Below are positions 53,957 to 63,659 of a stretch of 64,000 nucleotides of DNA, one piece after another. Source of the stretch: Streptomyces lomondensis (GTDB lineage: Bacteria > Actinomycetota > Actinomycetes > Streptomycetales > Streptomycetaceae); NCBI RefSeq assembly GCF_014651035.1, contig NZ_BMWC01000010.1, positions 287,140-351,139 of the forward strand. The letters run 5' to 3'. The translations under genes were made by a program, and so were the position numbers. Under the pieces are notes generated by a model that saw only the letters and a program-made list of their open reading frames with translations, searched no databases and was not told the DNA's origin. Numbering within the stretch: the stretch's first letter is position 1; every line of letters starts with the position of its first letter.

Positions 53957-56179
53957 GTGGAGAACGAGACCCACTACGCCGAGGCCGTCATCGACAACGG
54001 CGCCTTCGGCACCCGCACCATCCGCTTCGAGACGGGCCGCCTGGCCAAGCAGGCCGCCGGCTCCGCCGTGGCGTACCTGGACGACGACACCATGGTGCTG
54101 TCGGCCACCACCGCCTCCAAGAACCCCAAGGACCAGCTCGACTTCTTCCCCCTCACGGTGGACGTCGAGGAGCGGATGTACGCCGCCGGCAAGATCCCCG
54201 GCAGCTTCTTCCGCCGCGAGGGCCGTCCCTCCGAGGACGCGATCCTCACCTGCCGCCTGATCGACCGCCCGCTGCGCCCGTCCTTCAAGAAGGGCCTGCG
54301 CAACGAGATCCAGGTCGTCGCCACGATCATGGCGCTCAACCCCGACCACCTGTACGACGTCGTGGCGATCAACGCCGCCTCCGCGTCCACGCAGCTGGCC
54401 GGCCTGCCCTTCTCCGGCCCGATCGGCGGCGTCCGCGTCGCGCTGATCCGCGGCCAGTGGGTCGCGTTCCCGACGCACACCGAGCTCGAGGACGCCGTCT
54501 TCGACATGGTCGTCGCGGGCCGCGTCCTGGAGGACGGCGACGTCGCGATCATGATGGTCGAGGCCGAGGCCACCGAGAAGACCATCAAGCTGGTCGAGGG
54601 CGGCGCCGAGGCTCCGACCGAGGAGGTCGTCGCCGCCGGTCTGGACGCCGCGAAGCCCTTCATCAAGGTCCTCTGCAAGGCCCAGTCGGACCTCGCCTCC
54701 AAGGCCGCCAAGCCCACCGGCGAGTTCCCGATCTTCCTGGACTACCAGGACGACGTCCTGGAGGCGCTCACCGCCGCCGTCAAGCCCGAGCTCGCCCAGG
54801 CGCTCACCATCGCCGGCAAGCAGGAGCGCGAGTCCGAGCTGGACCGCGTCAAGGCGCTCGCCGCCGAGAAGCTCCTGCCGGAGTTCGAGGGCCGCGAGAA
54901 GGAGATCTCCGCCGCGTACCGCGCGCTCACCAAGCAGCTGGTCCGCGAGCGCGTGATCAAGGAGAAGAAGCGCATCGACGGCCGCGGTGTCACCGACATC
55001 CGCACCCTGGCCGCCGAGGTCGAGGCCATCCCGCGGGTCCACGGCTCCGCCGTGTTCGAGCGTGGCGAGACCCAGATCCTGGGCGTCACCACCCTGAACA
55101 TGCTCCGCATGGAGCAGCAGCTGGACACGCTGTCGCCGGTGACCCGCAAGCGCTACATGCACAACTACAACTTCCCGCCGTACTCCACCGGCGAGACCGG
55201 CCGCGTCGGCTCCCCCAAGCGCCGCGAGATCGGCCACGGCGCCCTCGCCGAGCGCGCCCTGATCCCGGTCCTGCCGACGCGCGAGGAGTTCCCCTACGCG
55301 ATCCGCCAGGTCTCCGAGGCGCTCAGCTCCAACGGCTCGACGTCCATGGGCTCGGTCTGCGCCTCCACCATGTCGCTGCTGAACGCCGGTGTGCCCCTGA
55401 AGGCCCCGGTCGCCGGTATCGCCATGGGCCTGATCTCCCAGGAGATCGAGGGCGAGACGCACTACGTCACCCTCACCGACATCCTCGGTGCGGAGGACGC
55501 CTTCGGCGACATGGACTTCAAGGTCGCCGGCACCAAGGAGTTCGTGACCGCCCTCCAGCTCGACACCAAGCTGGACGGCATCCCCGCCTCCGTCCTGGGC
55601 GCGGCCCTGAAGCAGGCCCGCGACGCCCGCCTCCACATCCTCGACGTGATGATGGAAGCGATCGACACCCCGGACGAGATGTCCCCGAACGCCCCGCGGA
55701 TCATCACCGTCAAGATCCCCGTGGACAAGATCGGCGAGGTCATCGGCCCCAAGGGCAAGATGATCAACCAGATCCAGGAGGACACGGGCGCCGAGATCAC
55801 CATCGAGGACGACGGCACGATCTACATCGGTGCCGCCGACGGCCCCTCCGCGGAGGCCGCCCGCGCCACGATCAACGGCATCGCCAACCCGACGATGCCC
55901 GAGGTCGGCGAGCGCTACCTCGGTACGGTCGTGAAGACGACCACCTTCGGCGCGTTCGTCTCCCTGCTCCCCGGCAAGGACGGTCTGCTGCACATCTCGC
56001 AGATCCGCAAGCTGGCCGGCGGCAAGCGCGTGGAGAACGTCGAGGACGTCCTCGGTGTGGGCCAGAAGGTCCAGGTCGAGATCGCCGAGATCGACTCCCG
56101 CGGCAAGCTCTCCCTGATCCCCGTGATCGAGGGCGAGGAAGATTCCGCCGACGACAAGAAGGACGACGCCGAGCAGTGA
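53957..56179 (+). CDS. pnp: Polynucleotide phosphorylase / guanosine pentaphosphate synthetase
   Basis: PNPase of 740 residues, a 3'-5' phosphorolytic exoribonuclease; in Streptomyces the same protein was described as guanosine pentaphosphate synthetase I. It has two RNase PH domains (about 1-230 and 330-560), with FFRREGRPSEDAILTCRLIDR in the first and STMGSVCASTMSLL in the second, then a KH domain (IGEVIGPKGKMINQIQEDTG) and an S1 domain (GTVVKTTTFGAFVSLLPGKDGLLHIS in outline). The GTG at 53957 matches the conserved start (M)ENETHYAEAVIDNG. It is coupled to the downstream peptidase gene by a GTGA overlap. Confidence 0.97.
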   Translation: MENETHYAEAVIDNGAFGTRTIRFETGRLAKQAAGSAVAYLDDDTMVLSATTASKNPKDQLDFFPLTVDVEERMYAAGKIPGSFFRREGRPSEDAILTCRLIDRPLRPSFKKGLRNEIQVVATIMALNPDHLYDVVAINAASASTQLAGLPFSGPIGGVRVALIRGQWVAFPTHTELEDAVFDMVVAGRVLEDGDVAIMMVEAEATEKTIKLVEGGAEAPTEEVVAAGLDAAKPFIKVLCKAQSDLASKAAKPTGEFPIFLDYQDDVLEALTAAVKPELAQALTIAGKQERESELDRVKALAAEKLLPEFEGREKEISAAYRALTKQLVRERVIKEKKRIDGRGVTDIRTLAAEVEAIPRVHGSAVFERGETQILGVTTLNMLRMEQQLDTLSPVTRKRYMHNYNFPPYSTGETGRVGSPKRREIGHGALAERALIPVLPTREEFPYAIRQVSEALSSNGSTSMGSVCASTMSLLNAGVPLKAPVAGIAMGLISQEIEGETHYVTLTDILGAEDAFGDMDFKVAGTKEFVTALQLDTKLDGIPASVLGAALKQARDARLHILDVMMEAIDTPDEMSPNAPRIITVKIPVDKIGEVIGPKGKMINQIQEDTGAEITIEDDGTIYIGAADGPSAEAARATINGIANPTMPEVGERYLGTVVKTTTFGAFVSLLPGKDGLLHISQIRKLAGGKRVENVEDVLGVGQKVQVEIAEIDSRGKLSLIPVIEGEEDSADDKKDDAEQ

Positions 56180-57555
56180 CGTCCCGTGGCTCCAAGGCGA
56201 CGGCCCGCACCTCCTCGGAGGCGCGGGCCGTCGCCCGTACCCAAACCCTCATCCAGGGGCAGAACGGCATCGGCACGGTCCGCAAGACCACCCTCCCGGG
56301 TGGCCTGCGCATCGTCACCGAGACCCTGCCCTCGGTCCGCTCGGCGACCTTCGGCATCTGGGCGCACGTCGGCTCCCGTGACGAGACGCCCGCGCTGAAC
56401 GGCGCCACGCACTACCTGGAGCACCTGCTCTTCAAGGGCACGACGCGCAGGTCCGCGCTGGACATCTCCTCCGCCATCGACGCCGTCGGCGGCGAGATGA
56501 ACGCGTTCACGGCGAAGGAGTACACGTGCTACTACGCGCGCGTGCTCGACACCGACCTGCCCCTCGCCATCGACGTCGTCTGCGACATGCTCACCGGCTC
56601 GCTCATCCTCGAGGAGGACGTCGACGTCGAGCGCGGCGCCATCCTCGAAGAGATCGCCATGACCGAGGACGACCCGGGCGACTGCGTGCACGACCTGTTC
56701 GCGCACACGATGTTCGGCGACAACCCCCTCGGCCGCCCGGTCCTCGGCACGGTCGAGACGGTCAACGCCCTCACCGCCGACCGCATCCGCCGCTTCTACA
56801 AAAGGCACTACGACCCGACCCACCTGGTCGTCGCCTGCGCGGGCAACATCGACCACGCCACGGTCGTACGGCAGGTCCGCGCCGCCTTCGAGAAGGCCGG
56901 CGCTTTCAAGTCCCCCACCGCCGAGCCCGTCGCCCCGCGCAGCGGCCGGCGCGCCCTGCGCACCGCGGGCCGCGTCGAGCTGATCGACCGCAAGACCGAG
57001 CAGGCGCATGTCGTGCTCGGCATGCCGGGCCTGTCCCGCACGGACGAGCGGCGCTGGGCCCTGGGCGTGCTGAACACCGCCCTCGGTGGCGGCATGTCCT
57101 CCCGCCTCTTCCAGGAGGTCCGCGAGAAGCGCGGCCTGGCCTACAGCGTGTACTCGTACACCTCCGGCTTCGCCGACTGCGGCCTGTTCGGCGTGTACGC
57201 CGGCTGCCGACCCTCCCAGGTGCACGACGTGCTGAAGATCTGCCGCGACGAACTGGACCACGTCGCCGAGCACGGCCTGACGGACGACGAGATCGGGCGC
57301 GCCATCGGCCAGCTCCAGGGCTCCACGGTCCTCGGCCTGGAGGACACCGGCGCGCTGATGAACCGTATCGGCAAGAGCGAGCTGTGCTGGGGCGAGCAGA
57401 TGTCCGTCGACGACATGCTGTCCCGGATAGCCTCGGTCACCCCGGACGACGTCCGCTCGGTCGCCCGCGAGATCCTGGGACGGCGGCCCTCCCTGTCGGT
57501 CATCGGCCCGCTGAAGGACAAGCAGGCGGCCCGCCTGCACGACACCGTCGCCTGA
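56176..57555 (+). CDS. M16 family zinc peptidase (processing-protease-like)
   Basis: Single-chain M16 peptidase of 459 residues, related to mitochondrial processing peptidase beta and bacterial PqqL/YmxG. The inverted zinc motif HYLEH lies near residue 80 and the third ligand Glu in ERGAILEEIAMTEDDP. The second half is the inactive partner domain, with GGGMSSRLFQEVREKRGLAYSVYS. No signal peptide is visible, so it is probably cytoplasmic. Its GTG overlaps the pnp stop by 4 bp, the usual pnp-M16-dapB order in actinobacteria. Confidence 0.92.
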   Translation: MTSRGSKATARTSSEARAVARTQTLIQGQNGIGTVRKTTLPGGLRIVTETLPSVRSATFGIWAHVGSRDETPALNGATHYLEHLLFKGTTRRSALDISSAIDAVGGEMNAFTAKEYTCYYARVLDTDLPLAIDVVCDMLTGSLILEEDVDVERGAILEEIAMTEDDPGDCVHDLFAHTMFGDNPLGRPVLGTVETVNALTADRIRRFYKRHYDPTHLVVACAGNIDHATVVRQVRAAFEKAGAFKSPTAEPVAPRSGRRALRTAGRVELIDRKTEQAHVVLGMPGLSRTDERRWALGVLNTALGGGMSSRLFQEVREKRGLAYSVYSYTSGFADCGLFGVYAGCRPSQVHDVLKICRDELDHVAEHGLTDDEIGRAIGQLQGSTVLGLEDTGALMNRIGKSELCWGEQMSVDDMLSRIASVTPDDVRSVAREILGRRPSLSVIGPLKDKQAARLHDTVA

Positions 57556-57582
57556 CAATCCCTGGTTAAGGAAGCACAAGAG

Positions 57583-58335
57583 ATGAGCAAGCTGCGCGTG
57601 GCGGTCCTCGGCGCCAAGGGCCGGATCGGCTCGGAAGCCGTACGGGCCGTCGAAGCCGCCGAGGACATGGAACTGGTCGCCGCCCTCGGCCGCGGCGACA
57701 AGCTGGAGACGCTGACCGAAGCCGGCGCCCAGGTCGCGGTGGAACTGACCACCCCCGACTCGGTCATGGCCAACCTCGACTTCTGCGTACGCCACGGCAT
57801 CCACGCGGTCGTCGGTACGACGGGCTGGACCGACGAGCGCCTCGCGCAGCTGACGGGCTGGCTGAAGCAGTCCCCGGAGACGGGCGTGCTCATCGCGCCG
57901 AACTTCTCCATCGGGGCCGTGCTGACCATGAAGTTCGCGCAGATCGCCGCCCCGTACTTCGAGTCCGTCGAGGTCGTCGAGCTGCACCACCCGAACAAGG
58001 TCGACGCCCCCTCCGGCACCGCCACGCGCACCGCGCAGCTCATCGCCGAGGCCCGCCGCAACGCCGGCTCGGCCCCGGCCCCCGACGCCACGGCCACCGC
58101 CCTGGACGGCGCCCGCGGTGCGAACGTCGACGGCGTCCCGGTCCACGCCGTCCGGCTGCGCGGGCTGCTCGCCCACCAGGAGGTGCTGCTCGGCGCCGAG
58201 GGCGAGACCCTGACCGTCCGGCACGACTCGCTCCACCACAGCAGCTTCATGCCGGGCATCCTGCTGGGCGCCCGCCGCGTGGTGAGCACCCCGGGCCTGA
58301 CCTTCGGCCTGGAACACTTCCTGGACCTGAGCTGA
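57583..58335 (+). CDS. dapB: 4-hydroxy-tetrahydrodipicolinate reductase
   Basis: DapB, 250 residues, reduces the product of DapA with NAD(P)H on the way to meso-diaminopimelate and lysine. The N-terminal Rossmann motif is VAVLGAKGRIGSEA. The catalytic segment VVELHHPNKVDAPSGTA carries the His and Lys that handle the substrate. The C-terminal part has HAVRLRGLLAHQEVLLG and the final FGLEHFLDL. It lies 27 bp after the M16 gene. Its pathway partner dapA is 2.5 kb downstream. Confidence 0.96.
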   Translation: MSKLRVAVLGAKGRIGSEAVRAVEAAEDMELVAALGRGDKLETLTEAGAQVAVELTTPDSVMANLDFCVRHGIHAVVGTTGWTDERLAQLTGWLKQSPETGVLIAPNFSIGAVLTMKFAQIAAPYFESVEVVELHHPNKVDAPSGTATRTAQLIAEARRNAGSAPAPDATATALDGARGANVDGVPVHAVRLRGLLAHQEVLLGAEGETLTVRHDSLHHSSFMPGILLGARRVVSTPGLTFGLEHFLDLS

Positions 58336-58348
58336 GCCCCTGACCGTC

Positions 58349-58804
58349 ATGCGCGCGAAACTCTCCTACGCCCTCACGGCCGCCGTCCTGGTCGTCTACT
58401 TCCTCCTGGTCGGCAGCCGCGGCGTCCTGCTCATCGAGACCGGCACGCCCCTCACCGTCACCTTCGGTGTCGCGGTGCTGATCCTGCCGGTCATCGGCGT
58501 GTGGTTCCTGTGGAAGAACACCCAGTTCGTCCGCAGGGCCAACGCGCTCGCCGCGGAACTCGACGCCGAGGGCGGTCTGCCCGTGGACGAGTTGAAGCGC
58601 ACCCCCAGCGGCCGTATCGACCGCGACTCCGCCGACGAGGTCTTCGCCAAGCGCAAGGCCGAGACGGAGGCCGCCCCCGACGACTGGCGCACCTGGTTCC
58701 GCCTCGCCGTCGCCTACCACGACGCCCGCGACACCCCACGCGCCCGCAAGGCGATGCAACGCGCGATCGCCCTGCACGACGGCAAGCAGCCCGAAGCCGC
58801 CTGA
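58349..58804 (+). CDS. Small membrane protein with TPR-like tail
   Basis: Protein of 151 residues with two transmembrane helices (about residues 7-27 and 36-54) and a cytoplasmic tail. The tail contains a helix-turn-helix pair, WRTWFRLAVAYHDARDTPRARKAMQRAIALH, that resembles one tetratricopeptide repeat. It follows dapB by 13 bp and is probably co-transcribed. I do not know its function. Confidence 0.75.
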   Translation: MRAKLSYALTAAVLVVYFLLVGSRGVLLIETGTPLTVTFGVAVLILPVIGVWFLWKNTQFVRRANALAAELDAEGGLPVDELKRTPSGRIDRDSADEVFAKRKAETEAAPDDWRTWFRLAVAYHDARDTPRARKAMQRAIALHDGKQPEAA

Positions 58805-58815
58805 ACCTCACCCCA

Positions 58816-58865
58816 CTCATGCCGGCGGGGCCGGACCGCGTACGGTCCGGCCCCGCCGGCATGAG
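58816..58865. terminator. Very strong convergent terminator, 23-bp perfect stem
   Basis: 58816-58838 pairs without mismatch with 58843-58865 around a CGTA loop. It separates the rightward dapB transcript from the leftward membrane-protein gene and can act both ways. Confidence 0.9.
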
Positions 58866-58875
58866 AACGACGACC

Positions 58876-59430
58876 TCAGCGCGGGCCGTACTCGTCCGTC
58901 CAGGCCTCCACCGAATCGGCCGCCCGGTCGAAGGCCTCCGTCCGGCCCAGGAAGTCCGCGTTGTGCGTGGTCAGCAGCGGCGGCACGCCGTCCGCCGGCC
59001 GCCCCTGCCGCTCGAGCAGCAGCGCCTGACCCTGCACCGTCCGGGGCAGTCCCAGCCAGCGCACCGGCTGCTGCACCGTACGCACGGAGGCGACCTGCTC
59101 CCAGGGGGCCGTACGGGTGGTGAGGAAACCCACGTGCCGCAGCCCGCGCGCGCTCACCCACACGCCCATGCGCAGCAGCCGCAGCGCCGCGGCGATGACG
59201 AGCAGCGCCAGGACGAAGACCAGTCCCGCCGAGGTGAGTTCGGCCGTCGCCGCGATGATGACGCCCGCGAACAGCACGAACGAGGCGAGCAGCAGCGCCA
59301 GCGCCGCCACCCCCACCCGCCACGGACCGGGCCGGTACGGCCGCCGCCAGCGATCACGGTCGTCGTAAGGGAGCGGAACGTCGTCCGCCGCCTCGAAAAC
59401 GCGGTCGGCCGTCAGGAAGGGCAGGGGCAC
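58876..59430 (-). CDS. Membrane protein with PH-like domain
   Basis: Protein of 184 residues with two close transmembrane helices (about residues 38-60 and 66-87) followed by a soluble domain. That domain begins MGVWVSARGLRHVGFLTTRTAPWEQVASV, a pattern typical of small bacterial PH-like membrane proteins in which the strand-turn precedes W-x-x-I/V. The function is unknown. It ends just after the 23-bp hairpin. Confidence 0.75.
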   Translation of the reverse strand: MPLPFLTADRVFEAADDVPLPYDDRDRWRRPYRPGPWRVGVAALALLLASFVLFAGVIIAATAELTSAGLVFVLALLVIAAALRLLRMGVWVSARGLRHVGFLTTRTAPWEQVASVRTVQQPVRWLGLPRTVQGQALLLERQGRPADGVPPLLTTHNADFLGRTEAFDRAADSVEAWTDEYGPR

Positions 59431-59542
59431 GGCTGGTCCTCACTCGATCCATGCGTGGGCTGTGCCCGGTGAGGCTACCGATCTGTGTCGCCGGTCACCA
59501 CTGGCGGGGGGCCGGATGGAGCCATGGCCGGCCCTGGGCGGT

Positions 59543-59782
59543 TCAGTGCTTCTCGGACGCCTGCGACTGCTGAGGCTGACCGGCCGAGTGGTCGGGCGAC
59601 AGCGCGGGCGTCCCGATGACCAGGGACCCCACGAGCCCCGCCACGATGGTGAGCCCCATGAGCCATCGGCCGGCCATCTGGCCGACGGACAGCCGCTCAC
59701 GCGGTGGGGGAGTGACATTGCTGCGGAACCTGTCGGCCTCGGCGACGAAGGCGAACGGTACGGGTTCACGCCGACCGGACAT
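59543..59782 (-). CDS. Small single-pass membrane protein
   Basis: Protein of 79 residues starting at the ATG at 59782, which follows GGGAGA; a longer frame begins with TTG only. It has one transmembrane helix (about residues 36-58, WLMGLTIVAGLVGSLVIG) with a basic cytoplasmic side and a short Gln/Ser-rich outer tail. It diverges from thyX. No family is recognised. Confidence 0.6.
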   Translation of the reverse strand: MSGRREPVPFAFVAEADRFRSNVTPPPRERLSVGQMAGRWLMGLTIVAGLVGSLVIGTPALSPDHSAGQPQQSQASEKH

Positions 59783-59940
59783 CAGGGGTGCGTCTCCCTT
59801 CAAGGGTGGAACGGATCACTTTCATCTGTAGAGACGAACGAACTCCCACAGAGGTGCCCTGTTTCACCAACTTCATTGCGGCACGTCACTAAACGTAGAG
59901 TGGCGTCGCCAAGAGACGCGATGGGAAGGCCCTGCGAACC

Positions 59941-60681
59941 GTGACCGAGACTCCCGACGACGACTTCAAGATCGACTTGCGCAGTGATGTCACCGTTGAG
60001 CTGGTGAAACACAGCGCGGCCGACTCCGACGTGCTGTTCGCAGCACGGGTTTCCACCCTGGGGGAGCAGTCCCTGGAGGAGCTGCGGAAGGACCCTGAGC
60101 GCTCGAAGGGCCTGATCAACTTCCTCATGCGGGACCGGCACGGCAGCCCGTTCGAGCACAACTCCATGACCTTCTTCGTGAGTGCGCCGATCTTCGTCTT
60201 CCGCGAGTTCATGCGACACCGCGTCGGCTGGTCGTACAACGAGGAGAGCGGCCGCTACCGGGAGCTCCAGCCGGTCTTCTACGTGCCGGACACCTCTCGG
60301 AAGCTGATCCAGCAGGGCAGGCCGGGCAAGTACGAGTTCGTCGAAGGCACTCCCGAGCAACACCAGCTCGTCGGCGAGGCCATGGAGGATTCCTACCGTC
60401 AGGCCTACAAGAAGTACCGGCAGATGCTCGCCGCCGGCGTCGCCCGCGAGGTCGCCCGCGCGGTCCTCCCGGTCGGCCTGTACTCCTCGATGTACGCCAC
60501 CTGCAACGCCCGCTCGCTGATGCACTTCCTCGGCCTGCGCACTCAGCACGAGCTGGCGAAGGTGCCGTCCTTCCCGCAGCGCGAGATCGAGATGGTCGGC
60601 GAGAAGATGGAGGCCGAGTGGGCCCGGCTCATGCCCCTCACGTACGCCGCGTTCAACGCGAACGGGCGCGTGGCGCCGTAG
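59941..60681 (+). CDS. thyX: Flavin-dependent thymidylate synthase
   Basis: ThyX, 246 residues, makes dTMP from dUMP using FAD and methylene-tetrahydrofolate. The family signature RHRxGxxxNExS appears as MRHRVGWSYNEESGRY, and the FAD/dUMP-binding segment NARSLMHFLGLR is present. The GTG at 59941 is preceded by GGAAGG. It is followed by dapA after 211 bp. The gap contains a 10-bp hairpin and probably the dapA promoter. Confidence 0.95.
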   Translation: MTETPDDDFKIDLRSDVTVELVKHSAADSDVLFAARVSTLGEQSLEELRKDPERSKGLINFLMRDRHGSPFEHNSMTFFVSAPIFVFREFMRHRVGWSYNEESGRYRELQPVFYVPDTSRKLIQQGRPGKYEFVEGTPEQHQLVGEAMEDSYRQAYKKYRQMLAAGVAREVARAVLPVGLYSSMYATCNARSLMHFLGLRTQHELAKVPSFPQREIEMVGEKMEAEWARLMPLTYAAFNANGRVAP

Positions 60682-60782
60682 CGCGCCCCGGTCCCGCGAT
60701 CAGGTACAGATGTACGGTTCAGCCGTGCGAAGTGTCCGTATTGCGGCATTTGGAGAAGTTCATCTAGCCTGATCAAACGGGT

Positions 60783-60818
60783 CCGGCACTGCTTGAACCC
60801 CCGAGCAGGCAGTGCCGG
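60783..60818 (+). terminator. Hairpin between thyX and dapA
   Basis: A 10-bp stem CCGGCACTGC/GCAGTGCCGG (60783-60792 with 60809-60818) with a 16-base loop, about 100 bp past thyX. It may end the thyX transcript or form part of the dapA leader. A second small stem CTGCCC/GGGCAG follows at 60845-60859. Confidence 0.55.
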
Positions 60819-60892
60819 GCTCCACCTTTGTCGCGACTTGTCGCCTGCCCCTAGGGCAGACCCGGTCCTGAGCAACGAGTAGCGTGTAACCC

Positions 60893-61792
60893 ATGGCTCC
60901 GACCTCGACTCCGCAGACCCCCTTCGGGCGGGTCCTCACCGCCATGGTCACGCCCTTCACGGCGGACGGCGCACTCGACCTCGACGGCGCGCAGCGGCTC
61001 GCCGCCCACCTGGTGGACGCAGGCAACGACGGCCTGATCATCAACGGCACCACCGGCGAGTCCCCGACCACCAGCGACGCGGAGAAAGCGGAACTCGTAC
61101 GGGCCGTTCTCGAGGCGGTCGGCGACCGAGCCCACGTCGTGGCCGGAGTCGGCACCAACGACACGCACCACAGCATCGAACTCGCCCGCGCGGCGGAGCG
61201 CACCGGCGCACACGGCCTGCTCGTCGTGACCCCGTACTACAACAAGCCCCCGCAGGAGGGCCTCTACCGGCACTTCACGGCCGTCGCCGACGCCACCGGC
61301 CTGCCGGTCATGCTCTACGACATCCCCGGCCGCAGCGGCGTCCCGATCAGCACGGAGACGCTCGTCCGCCTCGCCGAGCACCCCCGCATCGTCGCCAACA
61401 AGGACGCCAAGGGCGACCTCGGCCGCGCAAGCTGGGCCATCGCCCGCTCCGGCCTCGCCTGGTACTCCGGCGACGACATGCTCAACCTGCCCCTGCTCTC
61501 CGTCGGCGCGGTCGGCTTCGTCTCGGTCGTCGGCCACGTCGTCACCCCCGAGCTGCGTGCCCTGGTCGAGGCCTACACCTCGGGCGACGTCCAGAAGGCC
61601 ACCGAGATCCACCAGAAGCTGCTCCCGGTCTACACGGGCATGTTCCGCACGCAGGGCGTGATGACCGCCAAGGCGGCGCTCGCCCTCCAGGGCCTGCCCG
61701 CCGGGCCCCTGCGCGCCCCCATGGTCGAATGCGCGCCCGAGGAGATCGAACAACTCAAGATCGATCTTGCCGCCGGCGGGGTACAGCTCTGA
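60893..61792 (+). CDS. dapA: 4-hydroxy-tetrahydrodipicolinate synthase
   Basis: DapA, 299 residues, condenses pyruvate with aspartate semialdehyde in the diaminopimelate/lysine pathway. The Schiff-base Lys is in RIVANKDAKGDL (about K167), the catalytic Tyr in VVTPYYNKPP and the Thr pair in NGTTGESPT. The ATG at 60893 has no clear ribosome site, so the transcript may be leaderless or nearly so. RNase J follows after 150 bp. Confidence 0.96.
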   Translation: MAPTSTPQTPFGRVLTAMVTPFTADGALDLDGAQRLAAHLVDAGNDGLIINGTTGESPTTSDAEKAELVRAVLEAVGDRAHVVAGVGTNDTHHSIELARAAERTGAHGLLVVTPYYNKPPQEGLYRHFTAVADATGLPVMLYDIPGRSGVPISTETLVRLAEHPRIVANKDAKGDLGRASWAIARSGLAWYSGDDMLNLPLLSVGAVGFVSVVGHVVTPELRALVEAYTSGDVQKATEIHQKLLPVYTGMFRTQGVMTAKAALALQGLPAGPLRAPMVECAPEEIEQLKIDLAAGGVQL

Positions 61793-61942
61793 CACCAGAC
61801 TTCGCGCGGACCCCGCGCAGTGCTTCACAACTGAATAGGCGGGCCACCGGTGCCCGCATCCCACACGACAACTGCTTCTGCACGAACGTCATGCGCGCCA
61901 CGTGCCCCACCGGTACGTGGCGCGTGTGGTGAGGAGAGTCTT

Positions 61943-63628
61943 TTGAGTCATCCGCATCCTGAACTCAGCCCGCCCCCGCCGCTCCCCGAAGGCGGCCTGC
62001 GGGTCACCCCGCTCGGCGGTCTCGGCGAGATCGGCCGCAACATGACGGTCTTCGAGTACGGCGGCCGCCTGCTGATCGTCGACTGCGGAGTGCTCTTCCC
62101 CGAGGAGGAGCAGCCCGGAATCGACCTGATCCTGCCGGACTTCTCGTCCATCAGGGACCGCCTCGACGACATCGAGGGCATCGTCCTCACCCACGGCCAC
62201 GAGGACCACATCGGCGGCGTCCCCTTCCTCCTGCGCGAGAAGCCGGACATCCCGCTGATCGGCTCCAAGCTGACCCTCGCCCTCATCGAGGCCAAGCTCC
62301 AGGAGCACCGCATCCGCCCGTACACCCTCGAGGTGGCGGAGGGGAACCGCGAGCGCATCGGTCCCTTCGACTGCGAGTTCATCGCGGTCAACCACTCCAT
62401 CCCGGACGCCCTGGCCGTGGCCATCCGCACCCCGGCGGGCATGGCGGTCCACACCGGCGACTTCAAGATGGACCAGCTCCCGCTGGACAGCCGCCTCACG
62501 GACCTCCACGCCTTCGCACGCCTGAGCGAGGAGGGCATCGACCTCCTCCTCTCGGACTCGACGAACGCCGAAGTCCCCGGGTTCGTCCCGCCCGAGCGGG
62601 AGATCTCCAACGTCCTGCGCCAGGTCTTCGCCGGTGCCCGCAAGCGCATCATCGTGGCGAGCTTCGCCAGCCACGTGCACCGCATCCAGCAGATCCTGGA
62701 CGCGGCGTACGAGTACGGCCGCCGGGTCGCCTTCGTCGGCCGCTCCATGGTCCGCAACATGGGCATCGCCCGTGACCTGGGCTATCTGAAGGTCCCGCCG
62801 GGCCTGGTCGTGGACGTCAAGACGCTCGACGACCTCCCGGACAACGAGGTGGTCCTGGTCTGCACGGGCTCCCAGGGCGAACCGATGGCGGCCCTGTCCC
62901 GCATGGCCAACCGCGACCACCAGATCCGCATCGTCCAGGGCGACACGGTGATCCTGGCGTCGTCCCTGATCCCCGGCAACGAGAACGCGGTCTACCGCGT
63001 GATCAACGGCCTGACCCGCTGGGGCGCCAACGTCGTCCACAAGGGAAACGCCAAGGTCCATGTCTCCGGCCACGCCTCCGCGGGCGAGCTGCTGTACTTC
63101 TACAACATCTGCCGCCCGAAGAACTTGATGCCGGTGCACGGCGAATGGCGCCACCTGCGCGCCAACGCCGAGCTGGGCGCCCTGACCGGCGTCCCGCACG
63201 ACCGCATCGTCATCGCCGAGGACGGCGTCGCCGTCGACCTCATCGAGGGCAAGGCCAAGATCTCCGGCAAGGTCCAGGCGGGCTACGTCTACGTCGACGG
63301 CCTCTCCGTCGGCGACGTCGGCGAGCCGGCCCTGAAGGACCGCAAGATCCTCGGCGACGAGGGCATCATCTCGGTCTTCGTGGTCCTCGACTCGTCCACC
63401 GGCAAGATCACCGGCGGCCCGCACATCCAGGCCCGCGGCTCCGGCATCGAAGACTCCGCCTTCGTCGATGTGATCCCGAGGATCACGGAGGTACTCGAGC
63501 GCTCCGCGCAGGACGGCGTGGTCGAACCCCACCAGATGCAGCAGCTCGTACGCCGCACGCTGGGCAAGTGGGTCTCGGACACGTACCGGCGCCGGCCGAT
63601 GATCCTGCCTGTGGTGGTGGAGGTCTGA
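61943..63628 (+). CDS. rnj: Ribonuclease J
   Basis: RNase J, 561 residues, a metallo-beta-lactamase/beta-CASP ribonuclease with 5'-3' exo- and endonuclease activity in RNA maturation and decay. The zinc motif is LTHGHEDHIGG; further ligands lie in VNHSIPDA and HTGDFKMD, and the beta-CASP part has SFASHVHR and VSGHASAGEL. The start is taken as TTG at 61943 because GAGGAG lies six bases before it and the family begins here. It is followed by a perfect 18-bp hairpin and then the rRNA leader. The order dapA-rnj is conserved in actinobacteria. Confidence 0.95.
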   Translation: MSHPHPELSPPPPLPEGGLRVTPLGGLGEIGRNMTVFEYGGRLLIVDCGVLFPEEEQPGIDLILPDFSSIRDRLDDIEGIVLTHGHEDHIGGVPFLLREKPDIPLIGSKLTLALIEAKLQEHRIRPYTLEVAEGNRERIGPFDCEFIAVNHSIPDALAVAIRTPAGMAVHTGDFKMDQLPLDSRLTDLHAFARLSEEGIDLLLSDSTNAEVPGFVPPEREISNVLRQVFAGARKRIIVASFASHVHRIQQILDAAYEYGRRVAFVGRSMVRNMGIARDLGYLKVPPGLVVDVKTLDDLPDNEVVLVCTGSQGEPMAALSRMANRDHQIRIVQGDTVILASSLIPGNENAVYRVINGLTRWGANVVHKGNAKVHVSGHASAGELLYFYNICRPKNLMPVHGEWRHLRANAELGALTGVPHDRIVIAEDGVAVDLIEGKAKISGKVQAGYVYVDGLSVGDVGEPALKDRKILGDEGIISVFVVLDSSTGKITGGPHIQARGSGIEDSAFVDVIPRITEVLERSAQDGVVEPHQMQQLVRRTLGKWVSDTYRRRPMILPVVVEV

Positions 63629-63659
63629 CGGCCCGTCGGGTCTGAGTTCGCGCCAACTG

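Noticed and set aside
60682..60892. Lysine riboswitch upstream of dapA
   Set aside because: Only a simple 10-bp hairpin and a small stem are present; the conserved lysine-riboswitch core is not seen and the gap is short.
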